DNA of 64,000 nt from Gardnerella vaginalis. Its GTDB lineage: Bacteria; Actinomycetota; Actinomycetes; Actinomycetales; Bifidobacteriaceae. The DNA lies in the NCBI RefSeq assembly GCF_040427915.1, contig NZ_JBETXJ010000002.1, positions 1,364,001 to 1,428,000 of the forward strand, in the 5' to 3' direction. The notes beneath the pieces are model-generated. The model worked only from the letters and a program-made list of their open reading frames with translations. It had not been told where the DNA came from and ran no database searches. Position numbers and translations under genes: made by a program. Within the stretch, counting starts at the first letter, position 1; each line of letters opens with the position of its first letter. Shown here one piece after another: positions 29,561 to 39,655 of the stretch.

Positions 29561-30175
29561 TCAGTGCTTCAAAGCGTCGTTCACATAAAGAATACCAGAG
29601 TAAGTAGCAAAGCCTATCGCAATTCCAATCAAACCGTAAGAAATGGAGTAATAGCAAATCACCCAAAGTGGAATATCATTTACGCAGAAAATAGGAACAA
29701 TAGGAACGAGAAGCATTGCAATACCAATTGACTGAGAAAGTGTCTTAAACTTTCCAGCAGAAGATGCTGCAATCACTTTACCGCCCTTATTTATAACATA
29801 GAATCGTAAAATAGTTATGCCAATTTCACGAATAACAAACAAAGCAGTAATCCACCAATATAGTTCTCCAAAAGCTGACGCAATAATAAGCGCGGAAAGC
29901 ATAAGAAGCTTATCTGCTATAGGATCTAGTAATTTACCAAGCTCAGTTACCTGATTGTATTTTCTAGCCATCCAACCATCTAATTTATCTGTAGAAGCTG
30001 CAATTACAAACAAAACAAACACTGACCAACGTATCGCAGTAGAAGCATAACCCCAAGGACCTGCAACCAAATATAAGATTATAAATAGAATGGAAAGAAT
30101 AATCCTTATGTATGTCACTACATTAGGAGCATAATCCCAACCTTCAAGTAATTTAGACTTACTGTTTTTCAACAT
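29561..30175 (-). CDS. pgsA: CDP-diacylglycerol-glycerol-3-phosphate 3-phosphatidyltransferase
   Basis: 204 aa, polytopic membrane enzyme that makes phosphatidylglycerol phosphate, committed step to phosphatidylglycerol and cardiolipin. The complete CDP-alcohol motif is seen: DKLDGWMARKYNQVTELGK then LLDPIADKLL. N-terminal WDYAPNVVTYIRI is typical of PgsA. It sits between ftsK and the CinA-type gene, an order conserved in actinobacteria. Phosphatidylglycerol is the lipid that the MprF-like protein at 47 kb would modify. Confidence 0.93.
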   Translation of the reverse strand: MLKNSKSKLLEGWDYAPNVVTYIRIILSILFIILYLVAGPWGYASTAIRWSVFVLFVIAASTDKLDGWMARKYNQVTELGKLLDPIADKLLMLSALIIASAFGELYWWITALFVIREIGITILRFYVINKGGKVIAASSAGKFKTLSQSIGIAMLLVPIVPIFCVNDIPLWVICYYSISYGLIGIAIGFATYSGILYVNDALKH

Positions 30176-30238
30176 TTATAAATACCTCCATAAAGCTACA
30201 CAAATATGGTATAGCAAACGCAAAACTTAATTCAACTT

Positions 30239-32992
30239 TTACAAAGAATCACTTTCACCGCGAATAAATGCTAAAACTTTAGGCAAATCTTGAGGTTGCA
30301 CAAGAACCTCACGTGCCTTAGATCCTTCGGATGGACCAACAACGCCACGCGACTCAAGCAAATCCATTAACCTACCAGCTTTAGAAAAGCCAACACGCAA
30401 TTTTCTTTGAAGCATCGAAGTGGATCCAAACTGAGCACCTACTACAAGCTCTGCAGCCTGAAGCAGCTCATCCATATCGTCGCCAATATCGCTAGTTTTA
30501 AGCTTGCTTTGAGCTTGAGCATCCGCTTTTTGAGCCATTTGTTCAATATCTTCACGATACTTTGGCTTGCGCTGAGTGCGAACATACTCCACAGCCCTGC
30601 GGATTTCAGATTCACTCACCCACGAGCCCTGCACACGCTGAGGCTTAGCAGCACCCATTGGAAGGAACAAAGCGTCACCTTGACCAATCAAAGTTTCTGC
30701 ACCAACAGTATCGAGAATAACTCTTGAATCAGTTGCAGATGAAGTAGCAAAAGCCAATCGAGAAGGAATATTTGCTTTAATCAAGCCTGTTACAACGTCA
30801 ACAGACGGACGCTGAGTAGCAAGAACCAAATGCACTCCTGCAGCTCGAGCAAGCTGAGTAATACGCTGAATAGAACTTTCAACATCGTTCTTAGCAACCA
30901 TCATCAAATCAGCCATCTCGTCTACAACCACAAGCAAATACGGGTATGGAGCAACTTTTCGATTAGAACCAGCCGGAGCATGAACTTTTCCTTCGCGCAC
31001 AGCCTTGTTGAAATCTTTAACATGGCGGAAGCCGAAGAATTGCAAGTCGTCGTAGCGCGCATCCATCTCTTTAACAACCCACTCGAGAGCCTGTGCAGCC
31101 TTCTTAGGATCCGTAATAATCGGCGTGAGCAAATGCGGAATGCCAGAGTATGCAGAAAGCTCTACTCTCTTAGGATCTACCAAAATCATACGAACCTGTT
31201 CAGGTGTTGCTCGCATGATAATAGAAGTGAGCATCGAGTTAATAAAACTCGACTTACCAGATCCTGTAGCACCAGCAACAAGCAAATGCGGCATTTTATC
31301 AAGAGCTGCCGTTACGAAATGACCCTCAACATCCTTACCAACACCTGTAAGCATAGGGTTTGAATCTTGTCGCGCTTTATCAGACCTAAGAACATCTCCC
31401 AGATTTACAATCTCTCTATCTACATTCGGAATCTCAATACCAATTGCAGACTTGCCTGGAATTGGAGAGAGAATACGCACATCAGTGCTTGCTACAGCAT
31501 ACGCAATATTCTTTTGAAGATTCGTTACCTTCTCTACTTTTACTCCAGATCCTAACTCAACTTCATATTGAGTTACAGAAGGACCTCTTAAGAAACCAAT
31601 AACCTTCGCATCTACCTCAAATTGTTCAAAGGTAGACGTTAAAGCTCGAATCACACGATCATTCGCTGGTGTTCTTGTTGCATGAGGCTTTCCATGAACA
31701 AGTATGTTCAAATCTGGTAGCATATAAGGTTCATCTTCATAAACATTAGAATCACTATGATTTGAATCGTATATATCTTTGCCAGCAGCGCTATCACTAT
31801 TATTTTCTTGCGATGACCTATACTTATCTAATTGCTGAGCAGGCATCTTTCCCCAAGGATCAGAAGAATATTGCTCGCTGGAGCTTATAGGAGCTTTAGG
31901 GAATTCATCAATATATAATTCTGGAGATGTTTTCCAAGAATTAGAATTCGCAGAAGAACCATTTGAAGATACAAACCTAGGAGACTCACTATTATGTGAT
32001 TTATCAACCGTATTTTCATAACCTTGCGATTGATTATTAAAATCACCATCATGACTATTCGTGCGATCAGCATTATTTGATTCGAAATTACTACCGCCAT
32101 CTTTTGAAGATGCACAGAGAAAAGCATCATCTCCAGCATACTCATCTAAAAGCTCATTATTACTGTCTTTTTTCTTAGCGCCAAATAGTGAATTCCATAA
32201 TTTAGAAATTAACGAATTATGCAAAGACCTGCGAGACTTTTCAGATTTGTCAGAATCATTATGAGTTGGCACTCCATCAGCAAATTCAAGTGTTTTATCA
32301 TCATCCTTAGAATCATTATCGTATGAATCTTCATCAGAATTATCGTCTTTACTATCTTTACTATCTTTAGAAAAAGCAGAAAATATAAACTGCGTTATGT
32401 CTGTAACATGCAATTTTAAAATCATCAAAAGCGAAAAAATTGCGATAATAACAAAAATCACTAGAGCAAAAGTCCTAGATAATCCCCAAGCTAAAGGAGA
32501 ACCAAGAGAAAAACCTAATAATCCACCAGATTTTTGCAAATCTTCTATGTGAAAATGTTGATTTTTACTAGCAAATAAAATATCTAAAATAGAACATATA
32601 GACCACAAAATAAGAACAAAACCACCTATAACACGTGGGTTACCTGATTTTGATCCACTATTTCTCATTAGTCTAATTGCTACAGCAAATAACCAAACTG
32701 GTAAAACAATGCTCATAACTCCAAAAACTGCAGATGCTGCGAAGTGAAAAGCAACGCCTATAAAACCACTAACTCTAAACCATTCCGATGCGCAGAAAAG
32801 AATAGCAAGAATAATCATTACAAAGCACAATCCATCTCTGCGGTATGCTTCGTCGTATTCTCCCACACCAAAAAGCGAACGTACTACTTTACCAACAAGT
32901 CGCGGAACAAAAAGCAGCGCGGATTCCCAAAAAGGTTCATCATAAGATACATTTGATGACGACTTTGATGACTTACCGCCCCTGCCTGCCAT
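30239..32992 (-). CDS. ftsK: DNA translocase FtsK/SpoIIIE
   Basis: 917 aa from the ATG at 32992, which has AAGGAG 8 nt upstream. Four membrane helices (~40-190) anchor it at the septum. A long Ser/Asp/Asn-rich linker covers ~210-430. The motor domain has Walker [11 protein letters not shown] near 572 and Walker [11 protein letters not shown] near 688. The C-terminal winged-helix gamma domain ([19 protein letters not shown]) reads chromosome polarity sequences. FtsK pumps DNA and activates dimer resolution at division. pgsA follows on the same strand. Confidence 0.96.
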   Translation of the reverse strand: MAGRGGKSSKSSSNVSYDEPFWESALLFVPRLVGKVVRSLFGVGEYDEAYRRDGLCFVMIILAILFCASEWFRVSGFIGVAFHFAASAVFGVMSIVLPVWLFAVAIRLMRNSGSKSGNPRVIGGFVLILWSICSILDILFASKNQHFHIEDLQKSGGLLGFSLGSPLAWGLSRTFALVIFVIIAIFSLLMILKLHVTDITQFIFSAFSKDSKDSKDDNSDEDSYDNDSKDDDKTLEFADGVPTHNDSDKSEKSRRSLHNSLISKLWNSLFGAKKKDSNNELLDEYAGDDAFLCASSKDGGSNFESNNADRTNSHDGDFNNQSQGYENTVDKSHNSESPRFVSSNGSSANSNSWKTSPELYIDEFPKAPISSSEQYSSDPWGKMPAQQLDKYRSSQENNSDSAAGKDIYDSNHSDSNVYEDEPYMLPDLNILVHGKPHATRTPANDRVIRALTSTFEQFEVDAKVIGFLRGPSVTQYEVELGSGVKVEKVTNLQKNIAYAVASTDVRILSPIPGKSAIGIEIPNVDREIVNLGDVLRSDKARQDSNPMLTGVGKDVEGHFVTAALDKMPHLLVAGATGSGKSSFINSMLTSIIMRATPEQVRMILVDPKRVELSAYSGIPHLLTPIITDPKKAAQALEWVVKEMDARYDDLQFFGFRHVKDFNKAVREGKVHAPAGSNRKVAPYPYLLVVVDEMADLMMVAKNDVESSIQRITQLARAAGVHLVLATQRPSVDVVTGLIKANIPSRLAFATSSATDSRVILDTVGAETLIGQGDALFLPMGAAKPQRVQGSWVSESEIRRAVEYVRTQRKPKYREDIEQMAQKADAQAQSKLKTSDIGDDMDELLQAAELVVGAQFGSTSMLQRKLRVGFSKAGRLMDLLESRGVVGPSEGSKAREVLVQPQDLPKVLAFIRGESDSL

Positions 32993-33154
32993 ATATAAGC
33001 TCCTTAAACATAAATTTATGAAACATAACAAATTATGCAACCCACATTATTCTACCCCAACGTGTACTAATATACGGGCATAAACGTGTACTGATAAATT
33101 AAAAAATCTAATTGCAAAAAGAATGATACTCAAAGTAAAAAAATAATCTAGCAT

Positions 33155-33184
33155 AAAAAAAAAATTCGGCTGAAACCAGCCGAA
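33155..33184 (-). terminator. Rho-independent terminator after tRNA-His
   Basis: Minus strand: TTCGGCTG, loop GTTT, CAGCCGAA (33165-33184) followed by ten T (33155-33164), a few bases beyond tRNA-His. It also shields ftsK from tRNA readthrough. Confidence 0.92.
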
Positions 33185-33191
33185 AAAGTGG

Positions 33192-33264
33192 GGTGGCTAA
33201 CGCGGCTTGAACGCGCGACCTTCTGAACCACAATCAGATGCTCTACCAACTGAGCTATAGCCAC
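33192..33264 (-). tRNA. tRNA-His (anticodon GTG)
   Basis: 73 nt. Acceptor GTGGCTA pairs with TAGCCAC; anticodon loop TTGTGGT gives GTG reading CAC/CAU. The base before position 1 is G and the discriminator is C, the G-1:C73 pair that histidyl-tRNA synthetase needs. CCA appears to be encoded (33189-33191). A terminator follows. Confidence 0.95.
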
Positions 33265-33397
33265 CATTATGGCGCGAAACCCTTCGGGAATCGCACAACA
33301 GAGGAATACTATACACGATTTTTTAAATTTATGCTAGTCCATCTTCATTCGGCGCGTCGCACGACAATTCGACATTGCGTAATGTAAGAATATAGTT

Positions 33398-34735
33398 ATG
33401 AGTTTTTCGCAAAAATCAGATTCAAATAATGAATTAAATGAAAGCGTTACGAACGAGCGAATTTTTGGTATTTTTGATTCAAAGTTACATACAACAAAAG
33501 TTCTTCTTCTTGGCTCTGGAGAACTTGGCAAAGAGATTGCTATAGAACTTATCAGGCTTGGCATAAGAGTATGCGCGGCAGATAGCTATGCGAACGCTCC
33601 AGCAATGCAAGTAGCTCAAGAAAATCGCGTTCTAGATATGAGCGACTCTAAAGAGTTACAAGACTTAATAAACGATATAAACCCAGACATAATAATTCCT
33701 GAAATTGAAGCAATATCAACTCAAATACTAAAAAATGTTGTAAAGAGTAAGAAAATTCAAGTTGTTCCAAGCTCTGACATTACTGCAATTGCTATGGACC
33801 GCGAAGCTTTGCGAAAAATTTCACACGAAAAACTAGGATTGCCAACAACACCATATCGATTTGCTTCTAACTATGAAGAATTAGAAAAAGGAGCAAAAAT
33901 CGTAGGATACCCATGCGTCGTAAAACCGATTATGAGCTCATCCGGTCACGGTCAATCAATAGTAAAAAATCCTGAAAACCTACAAAATGCTTGGGTAGAA
34001 GCACAAAATGGAAGAAGATCTAAGCATAAGAGTCAGAACGCACAAAACGCTGATATATCTCGCGTAATTGTTGAAGCTTTAGCACCATTAGACTACGAGC
34101 TAACAGTACTAACTGTAAGCTCCAGCGCTGGAATAACAACATGCGAACCCATTGCACAATTTCAAAAAAATGGCGATTACAGGCAATCATGGCAACCAGC
34201 AAATATACCAGAAAACGTTCGAATCAACGCTCAAAATATTGCTAAACAAGCCGTTGAAGGTCTATCTCAAATAGCAAGAGAAAACGGAGAAACTGGGTGG
34301 GGCGTTTATGGAGTTGAACTCTTTGTTCTTAAAAACGGTGATTTACTTTTCAACGAACTATCCCCTCGTCCGCACGATACTGGTATGGTTACAATGATTT
34401 CACAGTATTACAGCGAGTTTGCTCTGCATGTTTTAGCGATTTTAGGTGTTCCTATTACTCAAAAGCATACTGCTCTTTGCTTAAAAAATAATGAAGTCGC
34501 TTTAAGCCATGCACTTGTTGTAGAAGGTAATGGAAAAATTGGATTTACGAATGTAGCAAAATCATTAAACACTGAAGATTGCGCAAGATGTGATATACGC
34601 ATCTTTGGAAAGCCAGAAGTTCACGGCTCAAGACGCTTAGGTGTTATTTTGACAGTATCAAACAGTGTAAGTGATGCAAAATCTTGCGCGACACGCATTG
34701 CTAGCGAATTACACACTGTAGAACTACCGTATTAA
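33398..34735 (+). CDS. purT: Formate-dependent GAR transformylase
   Basis: 445 aa. ATP-grasp enzyme that formylates glycinamide ribonucleotide with formate and ATP, in place of the folate-dependent PurN. The N-terminal Rossmann part reads VLLLGSGELGKEIAIEL after a polar ~28-residue extension. ATP-grasp features include YPCVVKPIMSSSGHGQS, GVYGVELFVL and LFNELSPRPHDTGMVT. It heads the plus-strand pur cluster, 172 bp before purC. No purN is seen in the window, so formate, for example from pyruvate formate-lyase, would supply this carbon. Confidence 0.95.
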   Translation: MSFSQKSDSNNELNESVTNERIFGIFDSKLHTTKVLLLGSGELGKEIAIELIRLGIRVCAADSYANAPAMQVAQENRVLDMSDSKELQDLINDINPDIIIPEIEAISTQILKNVVKSKKIQVVPSSDITAIAMDREALRKISHEKLGLPTTPYRFASNYEELEKGAKIVGYPCVVKPIMSSSGHGQSIVKNPENLQNAWVEAQNGRRSKHKSQNAQNADISRVIVEALAPLDYELTVLTVSSSAGITTCEPIAQFQKNGDYRQSWQPANIPENVRINAQNIAKQAVEGLSQIARENGETGWGVYGVELFVLKNGDLLFNELSPRPHDTGMVTMISQYYSEFALHVLAILGVPITQKHTALCLKNNEVALSHALVVEGNGKIGFTNVAKSLNTEDCARCDIRIFGKPEVHGSRRLGVILTVSNSVSDAKSCATRIASELHTVELPY

Positions 34736-34808
34736 AACATTGAAAAATCAAGGTTTTTACTGGTTTAAGACATTAAAAAATTAAAAAATAATCCAAAAAA
34801 ATTGTAGG

Positions 34809-34820
34809 TAACAATTGTTA
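34809..34820. promoter_or_regulatory. 12-bp palindrome upstream of purC
   Basis: TAACAATTGTTA is a perfect palindrome about 88 bp before the purC start in the 172-bp purT-purC gap. It is a possible operator; I did not find the same sequence before purT, purL, purF or purE. Confidence 0.35.
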
Positions 34821-34907
34821 GTCTGAACGTGCTGACAAGGTTGGATAAACCTTCAAACAATGTTGGTTTTCGCCTACAGCCATAGATGCAACAAGAGAGG
34901 CACGTCA

Positions 34908-35690
34908 ATGGAAAAACTTGACAAGTTGTATGAGGGCAAAGCAAAGAAATTGTATGCCACTGATAACAATAATGTGTTGTGGGTGGAATACATGAATCAG
35001 GCAACAGCTGGTAACGGCCTTAAAAAAGCTCAAATTGCTGGCAAAGGCAGCTTAAACAATCAAATAACTTCTTTACTATTCCATCTTCTTGAAGCGCGTG
35101 GCGTGAAAAGCCACTTCCTAGGGCGCATTTCTAACACTGAGCAACTTGTAAAACGTATGAAAATGTTCCCATTAGAAATAATAATGCGAAATACTGCTGC
35201 TGGTTCTTTTGCAAAACGTTATGCTGTAAAAGAAGGCACTCCTTTAAAGAAACCATTATTGGAATTCTGCGTTAAATCCGACGAACTTGGCGATCCATTT
35301 ATTAATCCTGAGGGCGTTGTAGCTCTTGGATTAGCAACCGATGAAGAGCTGGCAGAAATTACTCGCCAAGCTCATGCTGTTAATAATGCATTGCTTGATG
35401 TTTTCTCTAAGATTGACGTACAGCTTGTTGACTTCAAGATTGAAGAAGGCGTTGACTCTAAGGGAAACATTCTGCTTGCTGACGAAATAACGCCAGATAC
35501 TTGCAGACTTTGGGATAAGCGCAATACAAATAATTCTGAAGTAAGCCACTTAGATAAAGATTTATTCAGACGAGATTTAGGAGATATAATTCCAGCCTAC
35601 GAGGAGATATTCTCAAGGCTTAAATCTCTTGCCCAAAGCGAAGGCGTAAACTTCGACGAAATAAATCCAAATAATTATGTTGAAGAATGA
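34908..35690 (+). CDS. purC: SAICAR synthetase
   Basis: 260 aa from the ATG at 34908 with AGAGAGG upstream; an in-frame start at 34860 has none. PurC joins aspartate to CAIR with ATP. Typical segments: [32 protein letters not shown], and [16 protein letters not shown]. It follows purT and precedes purL; a strong hairpin lies 9 bp after its stop. Confidence 0.95.
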   Translation: MEKLDKLYEGKAKKLYATDNNNVLWVEYMNQATAGNGLKKAQIAGKGSLNNQITSLLFHLLEARGVKSHFLGRISNTEQLVKRMKMFPLEIIMRNTAAGSFAKRYAVKEGTPLKKPLLEFCVKSDELGDPFINPEGVVALGLATDEELAEITRQAHAVNNALLDVFSKIDVQLVDFKIEEGVDSKGNILLADEITPDTCRLWDKRNTNNSEVSHLDKDLFRRDLGDIIPAYEEIFSRLKSLAQSEGVNFDEINPNNYVEE

Positions 35691-35698
35691 TTTTTAAT

Positions 35699-35728
35699 GT
35701 GGCTCGCATCTTTCGAGGTGCGAGCCAC
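35699..35728. other. 10-bp hairpin in the purC-purL gap
   Basis: GTGGCTCGCA (35699-35708) and TGCGAGCCAC (35719-35728) form a GC-rich perfect stem with a 10-nt loop. No U-run follows on either strand, so it is not a classical terminator. It could be a processing or stability element in the pur message. Confidence 0.6.
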
Positions 35729-35827
35729 GCGCGTTCTTAAAGCAAAACTAAACAAAATTGAAAAAGAAAACTGAAAAAACAAAACAACCAAAATAGCCAA
35801 AACGTACAATTACAAGGCAGGTTTACC

Positions 35828-38800
35828 GTGGTATTTCGCGTTTATGTTGAAAAGCAATCTGGTTTCGATGTTAAAGCACAGCATCTTAATCACGAGCTTA
35901 AAGAAATTCTAGGAATAGATTCTTTAAAATCAACGCGCATAATAAACAGGTATGATGTTGAAGGAATATCAGAAGATCTATTCAACACTGCTATCAAAAC
36001 AGTTTTTAGCGAACCACCAGTCGATAACACCTATGATTATCTGCCCATAAGCACAAGCGAACATGTTTTTGCTATGGAATTTCTTCCAGGACAATTTGAT
36101 CAGCGAGCAGAATCTGCAAGTGAATGTATACAGCTTATAAGCCAAGGAGAGCGACCAAGGGTAAGAACCGCACAAATCTTGGCTTTTAAAGGTGATTTGT
36201 CTAAAAAAGATTTAGACGCAATTAAACACTACATAATTAATCCAGTTGAAGCGCGCGAAGCATCTTTAGATAAAGTCAATACTTTGCAAACAGAAACAGT
36301 TATTCCAGCAAATGTGGAAGTTATCAACGGATTCAACGATTTAGACGAACAAGGTTTAGAAAAGTTCATAGAAGATCGCGCGCTCGCAATGGACTTGGAA
36401 GACGCAAAATTCTGCCAGAACTATTTTAAAAACGAAAATCGAAATCCAACTATTACAGAAATCAAAGTAATAGACACATATTGGTCTGATCATTGCCGCC
36501 ATACAACTTTTGGCACGCATCTTACAAACATAAAAATAGACGATGAGCAGGTACAAGCCGCATTTAATCGTTATCTTGAAATGCGAGAAGAACTTAAGCG
36601 CACAAATAAGCCGATTTGCCTTATGGATATGGCAACTATTGGCGCAAAGTATTTGAAGCATAATGGGATTCTTAAGAATCTAGACGAATCCGAAGAAATC
36701 AACGCTTGTACAGTAAAAATAAAAGTTGACGTAAACGGTCACGATGAAGATTGGCTGTTCCTATTTAAAAACGAAACACATAATCATCCTACAGAAATCG
36801 AGCCTTTTGGTGGTGCTGCAACATGCATTGGCGGATGCATTCGCGACCCTCTTTCGGGGCGCTCTTACGTATATCAGGCAATGAGAGTAACTGGCGCTGC
36901 AGATCCTAGAACACCAATAGCCCAAACTCTTGAAGGAAAATTGCCTCAAAGAAAAATCGTAACGTCGGCAGCTGCAGGCTACTCTTCTTACGGAAATCAA
37001 ATTGGACTTGCAACAGGCGAAGTACACGAGATTTACCACCCAGGATATGTTGCAAAACGAATGGAAGTGGGTGCGGTTGTAGCCGCTACCCCAGCAGACC
37101 ATGTTCGAAGAGAAACACCTGAGCCAGGAGACGTGATTATTCTTCTAGGTGGACGAACTGGAAGAGACGGAATTGGTGGAGCAACTGGTGCTTCTAAAGC
37201 TCAAGACACTGATAGCATTGAGGAATGCGGAGCAGAAGTTCAAAAAGGAAATGCTCCTATTGAACGCAAGTTACAACGACTTTTCCGCCGCAAAGATGCA
37301 TGTAGACTTATTAAGCGTTGCAACGATTTTGGTGCTGGAGGCGTAAGCGTTGCTACAGGTGAAATTGCAGATGGCTTGATTATTGATTTAGATAAAGTGT
37401 CTAAAAAGTATGAAGGTCTTGATGGCACAGAGCTTGCGATTTCTGAATCTCAAGAGCGAATGGCTGTTGATGTTGCTGCAAGCGATGCCGACGAATTTTT
37501 GTCCTATGCACGTCAAGAAAATTTGGAAGCGCAAATTGTAGCCATAGTCACAGAAGAAGCACGAATGAAAATGACTTGGCGAGGAAAAACAATTGTGGAT
37601 ATGAGCCGTGAATTCCTAGCTTCTAATGGCGCTCCAAAAGAGCAAAATATTCACGTTGAAAGTGGCGAAAACTATACTTCAAAATGGCAAGATATAAGTG
37701 GCGAATACGCTAATAAATCTTTTGGCGAGCGCATGAAAAATCTTGTTTCCAACATAAATATTTGCTCAAACAAAGGTCTTAGTGAAATGTTCGACTCCAC
37801 TATTGGAGCTGAAACAGTTCTTATGCCTTTTGGAGGCAGACGTCAGCTTACTCCTGCACAAGCAATGGTTGCAAAATTGCCAGTTTTTGGAGAAACAAAC
37901 ACAGCTTCTGCAATGTCTTGGGGTTTTAACCCATATATTATGGAAAAGAATCAATTTACTGGAGCTTACTTAGCTGTTGTTGAATCTTTGGCAAAGCTCA
38001 TAGCCAGCGGTTTTACTATAGAAAATGCTTATTTAAGTTTGCAAGAATATTTTGGAAAGCCTCATAATGTTCCAGAACGTTGGGGAAAACCAATGGCAGC
38101 TATTCTTGGAGCTTTAAGCGCACAAATTGACTTTGGTGTAGGCGCTATTGGCGGCAAGGATTCTATGAGCGGAAGCTTTGAAAATCTTGATGTTCCACCA
38201 ACACTTATTTCTTTTGCTGTTTCTACAGGAGACGCGAGAAACGTTGTTTCGCCAGAATTCAAAAAAGTCAATAGTCGAATTTTAAGAATATTACCTAAAT
38301 ATAAGGAAGATGGAATCACGCCTAAATCTCAAAGCTTCTTAGAGGCGATTAGGATTGTGGAAAATCTTACCTCAAATAAGCATGCGCTTTCCGTTAGCAC
38401 TCCTGGATTTGGTGCTAGTGCGGAAATCTTATTTAAGATGACTTTGGGAAATCATATTGGGTTAAAGCTTAATAATGCGATTAGCAAGAATGATTTGTTT
38501 AAGCCAGCATATGGGTCGTTCTATGTGGAACTTAAAGATGATTCTGAACTTACGTATGCAAATTCAGATCTTGTAAGCGTAGATGTAGTAGGCGAAACTT
38601 GTAATGAGTTCGAGTTTTGCGTAGAAAACGAGAAACTTAATTTAGCTAGTTTGCAAGAAGATTGGGAAAATACTTTAGAAGATATATTCCCGTATCGAGG
38701 GAAGGGAGACTCAGTTCCTGCTATAAACTCTAGTGAACTGAAGTATTCTCATAACCACATGCGTTCTCATAGAAAAACTCCGATTAGTCACCCTCGCGTA

Positions 38801-39589
38801 ATCATTCCAGTTTTCCCTGGTAACAATTGCGAATACGACACTCAAGCTGCTTTTGAAAAAGCTGGAGCAAAATGCAAAACGCTTATAATCAACAACTTAA
38901 GCGCTGATGATATTGCTCAATCTGCAAAAGATCTTGTTGATGAGATTAATAAAAGCCAAATTGTTATGATTCCAGGCGGATTCTCTGGAGGTGATGAACC
39001 AGACGGTTCAGCCAAGTTTATAGCAGCTTTCTTTAGGAATCCTGCTGTTAGTGACGCTGTTCGCGATTTGCTCAATAATCGCGATGGCTTAATGCTTGGT
39101 ATTTGCAATGGTTTCCAAGCTCTTATTAAACTAGGGCTTGTCCCGTTTGGAGATATTGTTCCAATTGATTCAGAATGCCCAACTTTAACTTTTAACACTA
39201 TCGGAAGGCATCAAAGCAAGATTGTTAGAACTCGTGTTTCTTCTAATCTTTCTCCATGGCTTTCAAACTGCAAAATTGGCGATGTTCATAGCGTAGCAAT
39301 ATCGCATGGCGAAGGTCGATTCGTAGCCCAGCCAGAAGTTATGGATGCGCTTATACAAAACGGTCAAATCGCAACACAATACGTTGATAGCAATGGAGTT
39401 CCAAGCATGAATCTTAAAGTGAATCCGAACGGTTCACTTATGGCTGTAGAAGGAATCACTAGCCCAGATGGCAGAGTGTTTGGAAAAATGGGACATTGCG
39501 AACGCAGCGGAAACGGTTTGTACGTGAATATTCCAGATTTTAGAACACAAAACATTTTTAGCGCTGGAGTCGAATATTTCACTGCATAA
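35828..39589 (+). CDS. purL: Phosphoribosylformylglycinamidine synthase, single-chain
   Basis: 1253 aa, the long form that carries the glutaminase, so no separate PurQ or PurS is needed. It turns FGAR, glutamine and ATP into FGAM. An N-terminal PurS-like region comes first, then YWSDHCRHTTF, the ATP site FKNETHNHPTEIEPFGG and the second AIRS-like half. The class I glutaminase at ~1000-1253 has Cys1093 in GICNGFQAL and the His/Glu of ISHGEGRF. The start is GTG with AGGCAGG upstream. It is followed 66 bp later by purF. Confidence 0.97.
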   Translation: MVFRVYVEKQSGFDVKAQHLNHELKEILGIDSLKSTRIINRYDVEGISEDLFNTAIKTVFSEPPVDNTYDYLPISTSEHVFAMEFLPGQFDQRAESASECIQLISQGERPRVRTAQILAFKGDLSKKDLDAIKHYIINPVEAREASLDKVNTLQTETVIPANVEVINGFNDLDEQGLEKFIEDRALAMDLEDAKFCQNYFKNENRNPTITEIKVIDTYWSDHCRHTTFGTHLTNIKIDDEQVQAAFNRYLEMREELKRTNKPICLMDMATIGAKYLKHNGILKNLDESEEINACTVKIKVDVNGHDEDWLFLFKNETHNHPTEIEPFGGAATCIGGCIRDPLSGRSYVYQAMRVTGAADPRTPIAQTLEGKLPQRKIVTSAAAGYSSYGNQIGLATGEVHEIYHPGYVAKRMEVGAVVAATPADHVRRETPEPGDVIILLGGRTGRDGIGGATGASKAQDTDSIEECGAEVQKGNAPIERKLQRLFRRKDACRLIKRCNDFGAGGVSVATGEIADGLIIDLDKVSKKYEGLDGTELAISESQERMAVDVAASDADEFLSYARQENLEAQIVAIVTEEARMKMTWRGKTIVDMSREFLASNGAPKEQNIHVESGENYTSKWQDISGEYANKSFGERMKNLVSNINICSNKGLSEMFDSTIGAETVLMPFGGRRQLTPAQAMVAKLPVFGETNTASAMSWGFNPYIMEKNQFTGAYLAVVESLAKLIASGFTIENAYLSLQEYFGKPHNVPERWGKPMAAILGALSAQIDFGVGAIGGKDSMSGSFENLDVPPTLISFAVSTGDARNVVSPEFKKVNSRILRILPKYKEDGITPKSQSFLEAIRIVENLTSNKHALSVSTPGFGASAEILFKMTLGNHIGLKLNNAISKNDLFKPAYGSFYVELKDDSELTYANSDLVSVDVVGETCNEFEFCVENEKLNLASLQEDWENTLEDIFPYRGKGDSVPAINSSELKYSHNHMRSHRKTPISHPRVIIPVFPGNNCEYDTQAAFEKAGAKCKTLIINNLSADDIAQSAKDLVDEINKSQIVMIPGGFSGGDEPDGSAKFIAAFFRNPAVSDAVRDLLNNRDGLMLGICNGFQALIKLGLVPFGDIVPIDSECPTLTFNTIGRHQSKIVRTRVSSNLSPWLSNCKIGDVHSVAISHGEGRFVAQPEVMDALIQNGQIATQYVDSNGVPSMNLKVNPNGSLMAVEGITSPDGRVFGKMGHCERSGNGLYVNIPDFRTQNIFSAGVEYFTA

Positions 39590-39655
39590 TGTGATTTTTG
39601 TAGCAAGTTTATAGGAAAATCTTGATTAAGAATCTAAAACAACAGGGGGTGTTTG

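Noticed and set aside
34736..34907. Purine riboswitch ahead of purC
   Set aside because: No three-way junction or conserved purine-aptamer core bases could be matched by eye; only simple palindromes are seen.
35699..35728. Terminator after purC
   Set aside because: The stem is strong but no U-run follows on either strand, so it was left as an unclassified hairpin.
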